From assembly GCA_016748015.1 (NCBI GenBank), contig JAAOMT010000479.1, positions 60,198-124,197 on the forward strand: a stretch of 64,000 bases of DNA, given 5' to 3'. This document shows, in pieces, positions 45,156 through 56,515 of this stretch. The position numbers and the translations under genes are program-made. Position 1 is the first letter of the stretch. Each line of letters opens with the position of its first letter. This DNA comes from Geosiphon pyriformis. Its lineage: Eukaryota; Glomeromycota; Glomeromycetes; Archaeosporales; Geosiphonaceae. Under the pieces are notes generated by a model that did not search any database, had not been told where the DNA came from, and was given only the letters and a program-made list of their open reading frames with translations.

Positions 45156-48100
45156 CTACACACCTATATGCACAGAAACTGGATCTTCAATATCTGAAAA
45201 AAATGGACAAAACTTACGAAACCCAAAACCAACTCCAAAAGCCTCAGCCACCCCCAGCAATCTGACCATACCAGCCGAGAACACCATAGGCAAACCAGAA
45301 ACTGAAGCAGGAGCGGAGCCATCACGTGGAATCAAACCGTGCTTTTCCATAAACACTCGGTGTCTGGCCCGGACTAACCAAATATCATCCCGAAATGCCA
45401 GACAAAACTTATGCACAAAGCTTACAATTTTTTTAGCACCCTCCTTAGCATCTTTGAAGACCGAGACAGACTCACGAAACCATTCATCGAAAACAAAGTC
45501 CTTACACAGAGCAACACCAACTCCAACCTCAGAAACACAAGAAGCCAAGACCTGTGATACACATGAAGAAGAGCGAGACAGACCAGAAAGAGCCTCCCAA
45601 GTTGAAGCATGTGCGCCCAACAACCGAGCATGGCCAATGGCATTCTGAGGACACGAGAAGACATGATCCGAGGTCTCAACATCACCACAAAACAGGCAGA
45701 CCACACTGGGGTATTTCCTATCATATAAATGCTTGCGCACAGCAACAGGAAGTCGATAATGGAGAGCCTTTATAAAGTAAGTACAACAGCCTGCCGTGCG
45801 CATGCTGGTAAAACCGGATGCCAAGTGAGAATCAGGGTGCCACACCATAGAAGACTTAGACCAATTGATATTAGCACGTAAACTATCATCTACAACACAA
45901 GAATTCACTCCAATCTCCCAACAAGCTCAATGAACCAACTGGAAAACATCACAAACAAAGTGTCTGGAATTACCAGAAACTGCCATACCACCAGCATACA
46001 GAAAACATTCACTGATTAAATAAGGTAGGCGCCAAGCAGAGAGAGCAGCACCTTTGACAAGTGCATCAGCATGCTCGTTGCTTGAGACACCTGAATGACC
46101 TTTCATCTTAACCCAATTCACATCTAAATTCTTTTGACGAATAACAGTGGCAATGTAACGATGCTCGATCCAACAGCGGTTTCTGAAATCCAGATAAACC
46201 AGCAAAGACTCCGACCTACATGCATCCAATACAGCCTGGCTATCCAAGAACAAGTCAATCAAATGAGAAAAAGAAACACACTCAAGGGCCAAAGCTATGG
46301 CCTGCAGTTCTGTCAGAGTAGAAGAAACCAAACCAGACATCCCAACACCCAAACCCAAGTTAATGTTCTCAAAAAAAATGACAGCACCTGCTTTCATGTT
46401 AACAATGCCCAGACCAGAAAGAGATCCATCCGTATACACAGAAAGGCGGACAGTATCAATGGTCAACAAAGTGTCACGAATTACACCAAAATCATGAGAA
46501 AGATGGATATCAGACACAGCATGACCATCCACCAAAGAAGAACTTGAGGAGAGAGGCACAATGCTACCAAGAAAGTAAATGGAAAGATTAAACCAGAAAG
46601 GAACTAGGCCACGAGGGTCCAGCCTCTTCCAATGCTTGAAGGTTCCCCAACTGAAAACATCACCATTACGGTCATGAAGCTGTTCCACGAAAGCAATTCC
46701 ATAATGCCTGAGTGAAAAGACGCACTTGAAAAAACAGGATTCACCAAGAACCAAAGACATAGGAGTACCATACCGACAACAAAAACCACAAGCTAGAGGG
46801 CCTCCCAAAGACAAATCACACCCAGAAAAAATGTGAATCACACCTGCCAAAAAATTATCTGAGGGACTAATACCAACACAAGCTGGAAACAGCAAGGGAT
46901 GACGAGAATGCCAGCTGAGAACCTGGAGGTCATGAGACCTATAAGAAAACAAGTGACCCAAAACACCAATAGAATTTGCAAAAGCAACAACAAAGGTCAA
47001 TTTACTTTCAGCCTGGATCTGTTTAAAAGTTTTTAAATTGTACAAAGAGGGGTAATGAAGTGCATTACTGGGGAAGTCACATGGCAATCCAGACTTGGAT
47101 TTTAAGACCTTGTGTACCAAAGCGTCCCATTTACTATAAACACCAACAGAAACGAAACTGAACTGAGTCCTGTAGCAGATGATAGGGAAGAGAACTGCAG
47201 ACACCAAATATGCACACTGTTTGTCCGAAATCGCCTTTCTCAAAACAAGATTCACAAAAAACCGTACATCAGTCTAAGCTTTAGCCAAGCTAGGCTTCGA
47301 AAGACCCTCAGAAGACAAAAAAATACCTAAATAGTGATGAGATTCCCCCCTTTTGGCAATGGAAATAGGCGCATTACTGATAGTTAAATAAGGATCCAGC
47401 ACCCAGCAATTGATGGGAATGGCCACTGTTTTGTCATTGTTCACAGAAATATCATTAAATCTAAAAAACTCACTAGCAACATCAAGGATGCATTGTATAA
47501 CAGCCTGGCTGCTACCAACCCAAATAGTATCATTGACAAAAGCACCGGCAGCAAGAAACAAAAACAGCCCAGCTTGAGGATCCACCCAGCCAGTTCTTAA
47601 TATGAAATGAGAATTCAATCTGTAGCCATACACACTATCCTGTCTCTTGACCTTGCACAAAAGTGAATCATAAAAAATATGCCAGAGAAGAGGTGAGAAG
47701 ACTTCACCCTGATCCAGCCCATTATGAACACAATACCCATCAGTCAAGCCAAAGTCAGTCATCACTCTGTTGACACGATCATTGTGAATACTGCCAAAAA
47801 ATCTAATAAATCTGTCACACATTTTGATTCTGACTAGACTCCTCCTAAGATGTTCCCAACTCACCGAGTCATAAGCCTTGTGCATGTCCTGTAAAACCAG
47901 CCAAAGTTCACGGTTCTTCTTCAAGGCATCCTCAACCACAGAATCAATAGCAAAAATGGGAGATTGCATCGTCGTACCCTTCAAAACCGAAAAATTGTTC
48001 CCACAAAGAACATCAAAAGTGCTGCAAACCAGAGAGTTCCTATCTGAAAGGATCTTGGAAAGAATCTTGCGAGCTGTTTCAATTAAAGCTATAGGACAGG

Positions 48101-49844
48101 TGTTCGTGAAAACTTCCCCCCATTCATATGGTTTAGGAATCATTGAAACCCAGGCTTCCCTTCAAGGCCCAGAGACTGACTTGCCAACCAAACAGAAATT
48201 TAAGAGCACCAAAAGCATATCCAAAACAGATTTGTCACAATGTTTCCATAATTTGTTGGAGATACCAGAAAGACCAGCCGCTTTTCTATCAGGAAGATCC
48301 TCAACAACAGCTGACAACTCATTAAAACCAATTGAACACATGACATTAGAGAAAGCATCATCGAACACGTAATCTAGAGGCCAATATTAACTAGCCCAAT
48401 CCCCAGATAAATTAGACACCACCTCACATTTTCTGGTCCATTCCTCCATAATTTTGTCCACCTTAGACTTAACCAAATCAGGCTCCAAAATCAACTCATT
48501 ATCCACAACCAGATGATCCAGGACCACCTTGCAAAACGGATGCTCCAAAACACTCCTAATGGTGTGATCCTTGTTCAGCTCAAAACTCTCCATTCTCCTA
48601 TTAATAGCCTGCTTGATAGAGGATTCCTCAGCGCGCTTAGATTTCGATAATTTAAGAGAGCAGTATGATTTTCTTGCTTTGGCCAGCGCAGAACAAATAA
48701 GATCAAAATTAGAACCTGAAAGAAACAGAGACTTAACCACCGATGCACCAGGGGAGTCGAGTCTGTGCCACACCTCCAACAAAGAAGCAAAACCATCACT
48801 AGAAGCCAAATGTGAAGCCTTGACCAACTTAGAAACCAGCAGCTCCAGCTTGTGAAACCTAGAAGAAGTTTTGGTAAACACGCCATCAAAACCTTTGAAC
48901 CATTTTTTCTTAAATGTACCACCCGCTGAAAGAACCAAAATCTTGCAAACAATGTCCTACATAGCGTCCATATCTGAAAATCTTACTGCCACACTAAAAG
49001 CATCCAAGAACATGGAGACATTAGCAGCTAAGACATCCCTGAACTCCAACCACTTAGCTTTACTGGCACTTTTAATGTCAAACTTCCAATGGTCTTTATT
49101 CGCTTGCTTGTGAAGAGAATTCAAACGCATATCCAAGAGCCTGCCCAAACCCAAATCCACTGAAACAGCTTGATGGTCCATGTCAAAATGCTCACTGACA
49201 TTTAAAACTTCATGACACATTATCGCATTGGCAAGACTCGAGGAGACAAACACGTAATCAATTGTTTTCTTAGCACTCCTAGAATTTTTCCAAGTGGGCA
49301 TTTTTGCAGCCAGGCTACCAACTAAAGAATTGACCAGACCCAAATCAAAGCATCTTTTGAAACTTGCACATTTATGAGAGCCGTCTTCATTAAAATCGCC
49401 ACCAAGAATGATGAAAGAAGATTCGTTGACAGCCTTCACAATAAGAGAATTGATTTCACCAGCCTGAGATAACCAAACCACCAAAGAAGCACCAGTATAA
49501 AGCCCCAAAATTAACACAGAAAGTTTACCCTTGAAAAGTAATTTAATAGAAAGGAGCCGACCAGGCACCTCAGAAACCTTGCACACATGACGAGCCAAAG
49601 AAACGTCTATAATAACAGCAACACCCACACCCAAGTGACCAGAGTCCAAACTAGAAGTGAATACTCGGACACTGTCGAACTTGTCTGCAATCCACGGACA
49701 AACCCTACTTCTTAATTTTATTTCAGTAACGATAGAGACCAAATTGTTGATTTTCTTATGTCACCTAATAATGTCCTCTTGCTTAGCAGGATTGTTCATG
49801 CCCCTGACGTTGCACATAGCAACTTTCCAGACTAAACTGCTCAT
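45156..49844 (-). pseudogene. LINE D ORF2 polyprotein gene (endonuclease, RT, RNase H)
   Basis: A single frame of about 1562 codons starts at ATG 49844-49842. The APE-type endonuclease (residues 1-260) has VAMCNVRG, TEIKLR, LGGDFNED, TIDYVFVS and MDHQAV. RT (about 48140-47300) has DMHKAYDSVSW, GLDQGEVFSPLLW and AAGAFVNDTIWV, where FVDD has become FVND (codon 47534-47532, G-to-A). RNase H (46445-46047) keeps all four acidic/His positions: YTDGSL, TELQAI, LDSQAV and KGHSGVSSNEHAD. A C-terminal knuckle CLFCGDVETSDHVFSC lies at 45698-45651. In-frame stops sit at 49761, 48957, 48387, 48162, 47274 and 45927 (lowest base of each codon), each one transition from Trp, Gln or Arg. Confidence 0.88.
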
Positions 49845-51634
49845 TGGGTGAGGGGTAGAGAAACCGAAAGCGCACCTATACTATCCACTTTGGCCAAAAG
49901 GCCCAAAACCGTCTCCATTAGATACTTCATGCTGTTTTTTAGCTTAGACACTGAAGACATATCAAAAGACACCACTCCCGCGACATTCCCACCACTAGTG
50001 GACACACCTGAACCCTTACTCATCACTACATCCGCCCCTTGATCCTGTGATGAAGGGGTCACCAACGGCTGACATCCAGGGCTAGGCTGGGAAACCATTG
50101 GCCCAAGTGCATCCAACCTCTTAGCCAGCTTACCAACTTGCTCCACGAGACTGGTGAGACTGCGCTCAAGAGCAGTAAACCTATCATTGACTTCCATCAC
50201 AACCTGTTGGGATGGCTTCATCTCCGAAGAAGAGCCATTATTCACCACAATGTTCTGACCAGAGAGGGGAGGCGAAAAACACCCGCGAGCAACCTTTGCC
50301 CAAGAGAGACCACCAAAAGAGACTGGACGGGCAACTGGAGCCGAGTGTTTGGCATAGATGATTGCTAGCCTGCTTTTATCCGTATCCGAGAAAACCCTAC
50401 GCAGTAAACTACCAGAAGAAAATTTCCCACCAACTGCACAACCCAATGACGTGTGACCCAATTTCTCACACTTGGTGCATTTAGCAGAAATAAGGCAAGA
50501 CCAGCAGAGATCGGTGTTCCTGAGTACTGGTGTGATTCCCACAGCAGCATCCAATGATTCAGCAGAGTTGAAACAAACAACAGCACACCTGGTCTGAGCA
50601 TACGTAACAGAATGATGATCAATGACGCACGTTTTCCCACCCACAGATCTAACAAAGTCCCAGATATCATGAGCAGTAGTCCCCATTGGCAATATGTAAA
50701 ACAGCGCCCTATGTTAGTCCCTTACATCCCACGCTTCCTTGTCTGAATCAGCCCTAGCCACACATACAGTATCTTTCCCAATTAAGATAGACCACTCAGC
50801 TGCGGCCAAATCAGCTTGATCTAATTGTTCGAATTCCACCATCACTTTCTGCCACAGCCTGATTAACTGCATCTTGATCGCCTTAATAACTCCAAACTCG
50901 GATAGTGCAGTGCGCACAGCCTCAGCTGATGTCCCAACTGGAATTTCTTTCATGACCACAGCCCGATCTGATCGTCCAGATGATCTCTTAAGATCAGTGT
51001 TTACCAAGATATTCGCACCAGTAGCCTTTTCAGTGGCCTTCATTAGACCCGATTCAGAAGTGAATGTCGCTCTGATAATTCCTGAGAATTTTGAGGGGGT
51101 AGATGCTCCCCCAAAACCATTGATTCCTGAAAATAAACTTCTGATCTTTTTAAGCTTTTCCTGGGCCGAATTTCCTTTTACTGCTTTCAGATCCAAATCC
51201 AAAGCAAACAACTTTCTAACAGAAACATTGACCAGGTTCTTAAGAGGAGGGAAAAGCACCAGAGAGACATCCAGAAGAACATCATCATCATCATTGCCAT
51301 TCAGGAAGTTGATCTTTCCCAAAGGCTTTCCCAATACTTTTCTAGTTGTCACCCACAAACCTTTTGGTGTTTGATCCAAATCTCCACCAACGAGCACACC
51401 ACCTTCACCATAATCGAAACTTGTTTCCTCTACAAGACACTCCTTTTCCATATCAACACTGTCAGATTCTGTGGTATCACCAGTCTCTGAACTCCATGAA
51501 TGACCACTTTGCACCTTAACAGAACCCTCTTTAGCACCAGCATTGTCTTCAAAAACACCACCTCTCCTCTTTTTTCTTGACAGAACAGCCTTGAAACCAC
51601 TCACAGAGCCAGAACTTTCAACCGTCTTTTTCAT
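49841..51634 (-). pseudogene. LINE D ORF1 protein gene (RRM and CCHC knuckle)
   Basis: ATG 51634-51632 starts MKKTVESSGSVSGFKAVLSR; the frame runs 598 codons to TGA 49843-49841. One premature TAA (50716-50714) splits it. An RRM-like fold is suggested at residues 220-300 (AVVMKEIPVGTSAEAVRTAL, SEFGVIKAIKMQL). A zinc knuckle CTKCEKLGHTSLGC (C-x2-C-x4-H-x4-C) follows at about 50480-50440, then a short heptad-like stretch (ALERSLTSLVEQVGKLAKRL). Such proteins bind the element RNA into a ribonucleoprotein. The stop is one C-to-T change from CAA. The final TGA overlaps the ORF2 ATG. Confidence 0.85.
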
Positions 51635-51794
51635 GACAACAATACTAGGGCTAACAACGGCCTCGTAATCAAGCAGAAATGGTTTGAATTTATCGTACTG
51701 AATGGTAAAAAACTTCTTTTAAAAAACTTTTTGACTCTTTTTTGGGATTTGCGGAGGAACGAGAGAAAGAAAGTTTTTTATTGTGGTTTTATAA

Positions 51795-51808
51795 ATTTAA
51801 TTATTATT
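51795..51808 (-). repeat. LINE D target-site duplication, 5' side
   Basis: An exact copy of 45004-45017 (ATTTAATTATTATT). Confidence 0.75.
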
Positions 51809-52072
51809 CTAAATAATAATAGCAATATATTATTAAAAAAAAATTTTTTCAATTTTTTCAATTGTTTTTTATTAGCTTTTTGGTTTTTATTATTATTAAT
51901 AAATCTTTAAAAATTTTTTTTATTTTTTTAACAATTTTTTCTACATAATTGTTTAATTATATTTGTAATTTATTATATAAAATTGTTTTTATTTGTATTT
52001 TTAAGTGTTTTTATAACAAATATTTTGACTGTTAATTATTATTATTATATTTAATTTTTTATTTTTTAATAC

Positions 52073-53026
52073 TATTACTAAAAGTTTTTGGTCTTTTTTT
52101 TGAATGTTGTTAATGTCTGTTTATTGTGAATTTACATTTTCTGAAAGTTAGTGAACCTTCAATAATTGAATTTATCTTCAAATTATTTTCTATAATTTGA
52201 ATTACTGGATTTATAAGTAAAATAACCAATTCTATACCAGTTGCTGCATATAGTTATATTGTAATAAACATCAACTCTTTTCCAAGAATTGTTCATTTGA
52301 AAGCTTACTAAAAAATATGTAGTTATTTTGCTGTAAAAATCAACTTTTTTACAAGAATTTTGTCTGCAGACTATTTTAATTATTATAATAAAAAAACAAA
52401 AACAAAATAAAATAAATATAAAAGAAATAAGATTTTGTTAAGTAAATCGTTTTCTATTTAGACTTAGAGTTATTAACAAATTATTAAAATTGGTAGCTAA
52501 TCAATTTCAAAATGTTAGTTGAATTTTTGAGAAATTAATAAGTATAATAATTAAAAATTGAGTTTTCAAATATTTATTTTTATTAATTTGTAAAGATGTG
52601 TAAAAAAATGATTGTTTTTAACTAAGATATCTAAAAGAAGATATATTTTCTTGAAAAGAAAAGCTCTTCTTTTATACAACTTGTTGTAGTACTAGTTTTT
52701 GAACTTGTACTTTTTTCTTTGTTATAATTTTGGCAAACTTAAGATATATTTTGGCAAACTACAAGTTATTTCTATGAGCTATTAATTATTTCGACTAATT
52801 TTTATCAATTTTGGCGAATTTTTGAATATTAAATAGTTCAGAATATTGTGTAATTTAATCATCTTAATTTTTATGATACAAATTAGGTTATTAATTGAAT
52901 AATGATATTTAATAATTTGATTAACTAATAAGTAATAATTAAAATAATAATAATATATATTAATTAATACTAGGAATTAAAAGGGTAATTTTATGCTAAT
53001 TAATAGCTAAAATTCTACTAATAACA
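52073..53026 (-). repeat. G3 3' LTR (family 1)
   Basis: On the minus strand it begins TGTTATTAGTAGAATTTTAG and ends near CTTTTAGTAATA. It is collinear with the other family-1 LTRs. It has a TATAAAAG box at 52669-52676 and U3 motifs at 52720-52830. The internal sequence just outside it matches the end of G1. Confidence 0.85.
52669..52676 (-). promoter_or_regulatory. LTR TATA box of G3
   Basis: TATAAAAG on the minus strand in the conserved AAGTTGTATAAAAGAAGAGC context. Confidence 0.5.
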
Positions 53027-53039
53027 TAATTTTTTTCTC

Positions 53040-53520
53040 AAAACTGAGTTTTATCAAAGTTTAAGCACTATCTATAATACTAAAATAGTGGTCCAAAATA
53101 ATTATAATAATTTGGTCTAAAAATTATTGAAATTTCAGTTTTGTAAGTTTGCCAATATATTGAATTTTCATTGGTTGTAGTAATAGATTTTATAAGATAT
53201 TTTTACAAATATTAAACAAGTTATAAAGTCTAAAAATTGTTCTAAGTTTATAGCAAGTGTTTATTGGTCCAGCTGTTGTCTTGAATTTATTGTGAATTTG
53301 TTTTTGCATAACTTTAAAAGTAAGACTTGTTGCTTTAAGTTCCAGTTTTTGTTCATAAAATATTCTTCCAATATAAAAGTATCTATATATAAAAATATAT
53401 TCATTATTTTGTTCATTAAAGTACTATAAAAATTTTTGTTGTGTTGTAACATTTGGTAAAATGTCAATAGAAGCAAATAAAAATTTTTTTTAATACTTGC
53501 TTCAAAAGTTTTGGTAATTG
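53040..53520 (-). pseudogene. G3 third ORF relic, homologous to G1 ORF3
   Basis: The minus strand reads ASIDILPNVTTQQKF, then NEQNNEYIFIYRYFYIGRIF, QKLELKATSLT, KQIHNKFKTTAGPINTCYKL, FRLYNLFNICKN and LQPMKIQYIGKLTKLKFQ. These align residue by residue with G1 ORF3 and end just inside the LTR. Several positions that are stops in G1 are Gln codons here. Conservation in two separately inserted copies supports a real third gene. The function is unknown. Confidence 0.6.
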
Positions 53521-53899
53521 AATTTCAGAATAACTTTTTGTGTTTTTTTTATAAAGGTAATAATTTTGCAAATTGTTTACTACTAGAGCTGTGGTTTTTT
53601 TCTAAATATAATTAATTTAACTTTTATTAATTGTTATAGATAAATCAGAAAGTGTTTTCAAGGTTAACATTAATTTTTGGGATATTTGTTAAATGTTTCA
53701 GAAAAAAATCATAATAAAATGAATAATTTAAGGATAAAATTTTTAAAAAAATTTAAAAAAAAATAAAAAAATTATTTTTGGGTATAGAAGTTTGGTTGTT
53801 GTTCTATTACAACTATTGGTTCTAAGTTTTGGAGAATATCTTCAAGATTAATTAAAAAAAAATATATACCAATTTGTAAAATTAATAGTTCAAAATAAT

Positions 53900-55667
53900 T
53901 TTTAAAATGATAGTGTTTCTTGAAAGTTTTTTTTAGTAATTGGTTGTATTAAGTATGTTTCTACTATAAAATTGATTGGTAATATTGCTGTTTTTTTATA
54001 AGTCAAATCAAATAATGTGTGTTTTATTGTATTTTGTTTTAGTGTTCTGTATGTTAATAACACTAATAAAATAAAAATATCTCATTCTTATTCAAAATTA
54101 ATTAAAACTTTGGCTAATAATTTACACAATATTTTGTTAAATTATTTTACTAATCCATTTGTTTGTGAATAATATAGTAAAGATAAAAGTTATTTAACAT
54201 TAAATTATTTACTAATTTCTTGTATCAAGTTGTTTACAAAGTGTGTTTTTTGATTAAATAAGAGTTCAATTGGACATCTGTGTTTATAAATAATGTTTTT
54301 ATAGATGAAATTTGCTACTAATTTTGCATCTGCTTTTTGGATGGCTCTAACTTTGGGCTATTTGGTAAGATAATTTACTTGTAACTGCAATATAATAGTT
54401 TTTTTGGTTTGTAATAGGTAATAATCCGACTAAATTAATTCTTACTCTGTTAAAAAATTGTCCAACTTTAATTGGATTTAAAAATTCAGTGGGTCAAATT
54501 TCTTTTTTTTTGACAACTATCACATAATTTTATATATTGTTAAATGTCTTGATACATGTAAAACCAAAAATAATGTTCTTATATTCTTTGAATTATGCTG
54601 TTTTTTTCTAATTGTCTTGATGAAAAGTTTATATACATGTTGTATAAGATTGTTTTTTTTTATTTTGTTAAATTAATCTGAATAATTTTGTTGAATTTCG
54701 ACAGTTTTAATAATAAATTTTGTTGTAATATAGAAAATATTGTTTAAATTGGTGTTGTAATTGGTGTTTTTCAGCTAAAGACCAATTTTCTGGTATTTTG
54801 AGAGTCTTCAGATAGTTTTTAATGTTGTTATAGTTTTTGGAATTCATTGTTTTTTTTGTTAATTGCTGTTGAGTTAGTAATTTGTTAGTATTAATTCTAA
54901 TCTTGTTTTATTATAAAAAAACTATCTATGTTTGTATAAAATTTGTCTAATTTATAGTATATAATATATTTATAATCTGCTAGAAAATCAGATCATTAGA
55001 ATTGTTGACACTAAGTTCAGAGTTATTTTTGTTGAGTCATTTAAGACTAATGTTATCTGTAATAATATAAAATTGAGATTTATTTCAAAGATATTGTTGA
55101 AAGTGTTTTAGAGCCCAGATGATGGCTGCTGTTTCTAATTCTATTAAGCCATACTTGAGTTTTATTGGCTTAAGTGTTCTATTGGCATAAACAATTACTC
55201 ATTTATTGTCATTGTTATCTAATTGTAATAAAATGACACCAAAAATTATATGTAAAGCATTAGTGACTAACTGAAACTTTTTGCTAAAATCTGGATATGC
55301 AAAAATTGGGACTGTAGTGAGTTTTTTTTTGAGAGTATTAAATGTTTATTGTTAAACTTGTGTTTATTGATATTTCATGTCTTTGTTGATCAAATGATTG
55401 AGTAATTTGGTAATTTTGGAAAATCTTTTGATGAATTTTTGGTAATAAGAAACTAATTCTATAAATCTTCTTAGTTTTGTTGTGTTTTAAAGAATTTTGA
55501 AATTTTTAATAGTATTAATTATTTTTGAATTGAATTGGACTCTATCTTTGCTAACAATATATCCAAGGAAAATTAAAATTGTTTTTCCAAAGTAAAACTT
55601 TTTAATATTTAGCTTTAATTCTACTTTTTGTAATCATTAAAAAACTTTTTACAGGTAAATTAGATAA
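53900..55667 (-). pseudogene. G3 integrase, RNase H and C-terminal RT relics
   Basis: Integrase patches read VGQFFNRVRINLVGLLPITN and QKNYYIAVTS near 54480-54350, homologous to G1 (IGQPFDKVKINLVELLPITN). RNase H patches lie near 55250-55000. RT sequence before the solo LTR reads colinearly with G1 22690-22800 (the FLGYIV-type region). Frames are broken and no domain is intact. Confidence 0.7.
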
Positions 55668-56515
55668 TATTACAGGTAATTATTTGGGTCTTAAAGCAAA
55701 TAACAAACCCATAACTTGGTGCTTAATGGATAGTCTGAGTAGTAATATCTGAAGGTATTTCAATCTGAAGGTTTTGTGGTAGAGTTTTTTGTATAATAGA
55801 CAGAAATTTAATGATAATAGTTTTATTTGTAGCTTCTCAAAATCACAGTTTTGTCAATTTCTTTCTCAGCTTGATGGTCAATAATCCTTCTAGTAAGCTA
55901 TCTTCAATTGAGTATTCTACTCTTATTTCTGGATCTTTTACCAGTTACTTTATCCTAACATTAGTACTCTGTGCATTAATCCTTAATAAAGTTAGTAAAC
56001 AACAAACAAAGAAAAAAAAATAAAAATAAAAAAAAAGAAGTAAAAAAATAAGGTAAGGCAATTGTAAGTTGGTATTCTGTTAATAGCCATAATCAAAAGC
56101 TATTGTTTTAATGTAATTAAGTATCAATTACTATCAATATGAAGTGTTAATAGTGGAGAGTGAATTTAGATAGTGAATAATTATTTAATGATATTTGTGA
56201 ATGAAAGGCTGTTTTTTAAATCTAAACTGAGAGATTTGTTTTTTCTACTTTTAATGCTATCAATATATATACATTATTAAGATTCCTCAATTTCTCAATT
56301 TTTCACACCAAAAATTCTGGAATTCCTGGAATTCTGTAATTTTTTTGAGAAAAATTCTGAAATTCTGAAATTCTGAAATTCCTTGTATGAGAATCTTAAA
56401 ATTCTTAGAATTCTGCAATTTCTTTAAGAGGAATCCTGAAATTCCATATTTATTACAGTTACTTCTGATTGGTTAATTTATATGCTAATATACTTCTTAT
56501 ATTCTATAAGTAATA
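55668..56515 (-). repeat. Solo LTR (family 2) inside G3 RT
   Basis: This 848 bp stretch is the reverse complement of the G4 5' LTR (58344-59209). It begins (minus) TATTACTTATAGAATATAAG and ends ACCTGTAATA. It is flanked by the 4 bp duplication ATAA (55664-55667 and 56516-56519). Removing it rejoins G3 RT exactly as in G1 (GAAGCT followed by CTAATTTACCTG). It contains repeated GAATTC/TTCTGAAATTC-like motifs. Confidence 0.88.

Larger units (their letters stand above)
45018..51794 (-). mobile_element. LINE D, full-length recent non-LTR retrotransposon
   Basis: This is a complete minus-strand element with 5' UTR (from about 51780), ORF1 (51634-49841), ORF2 (49844-45156), 3' UTR and a 21-base poly(A), bounded by a 14 bp duplication. 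It is visibly more GC-rich than all its surroundings. APE endonuclease, RT and RNase H in ORF2, with an RRM/CCHC ORF1, fit the Tad/I-like groups. No frameshift is seen over about 6.5 kb, but seven premature stops and a mutated RT active site make it non-autonomous. About 15 bp of extra sequence lies between the 5' end and the duplication. Confidence 0.9.

Noticed and set aside
45100-45648. 182-codon plus-strand open frame, and others at 46134-46547, 47878-48372 and 50874-51374
   Set aside because: They lie antisense to LINE D ORF1/ORF2, whose domains are clear. Long antisense frames are expected because this element is GC-rich. Composition (Thr/Pro/Ser/Lys rich) fits a shadow.
55811-56023. 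70-codon plus-strand open frame with a hydrophobic stretch
   Set aside because: It lies within the solo LTR (55668-56515) and has no counterpart preserved in the G4 LTR.
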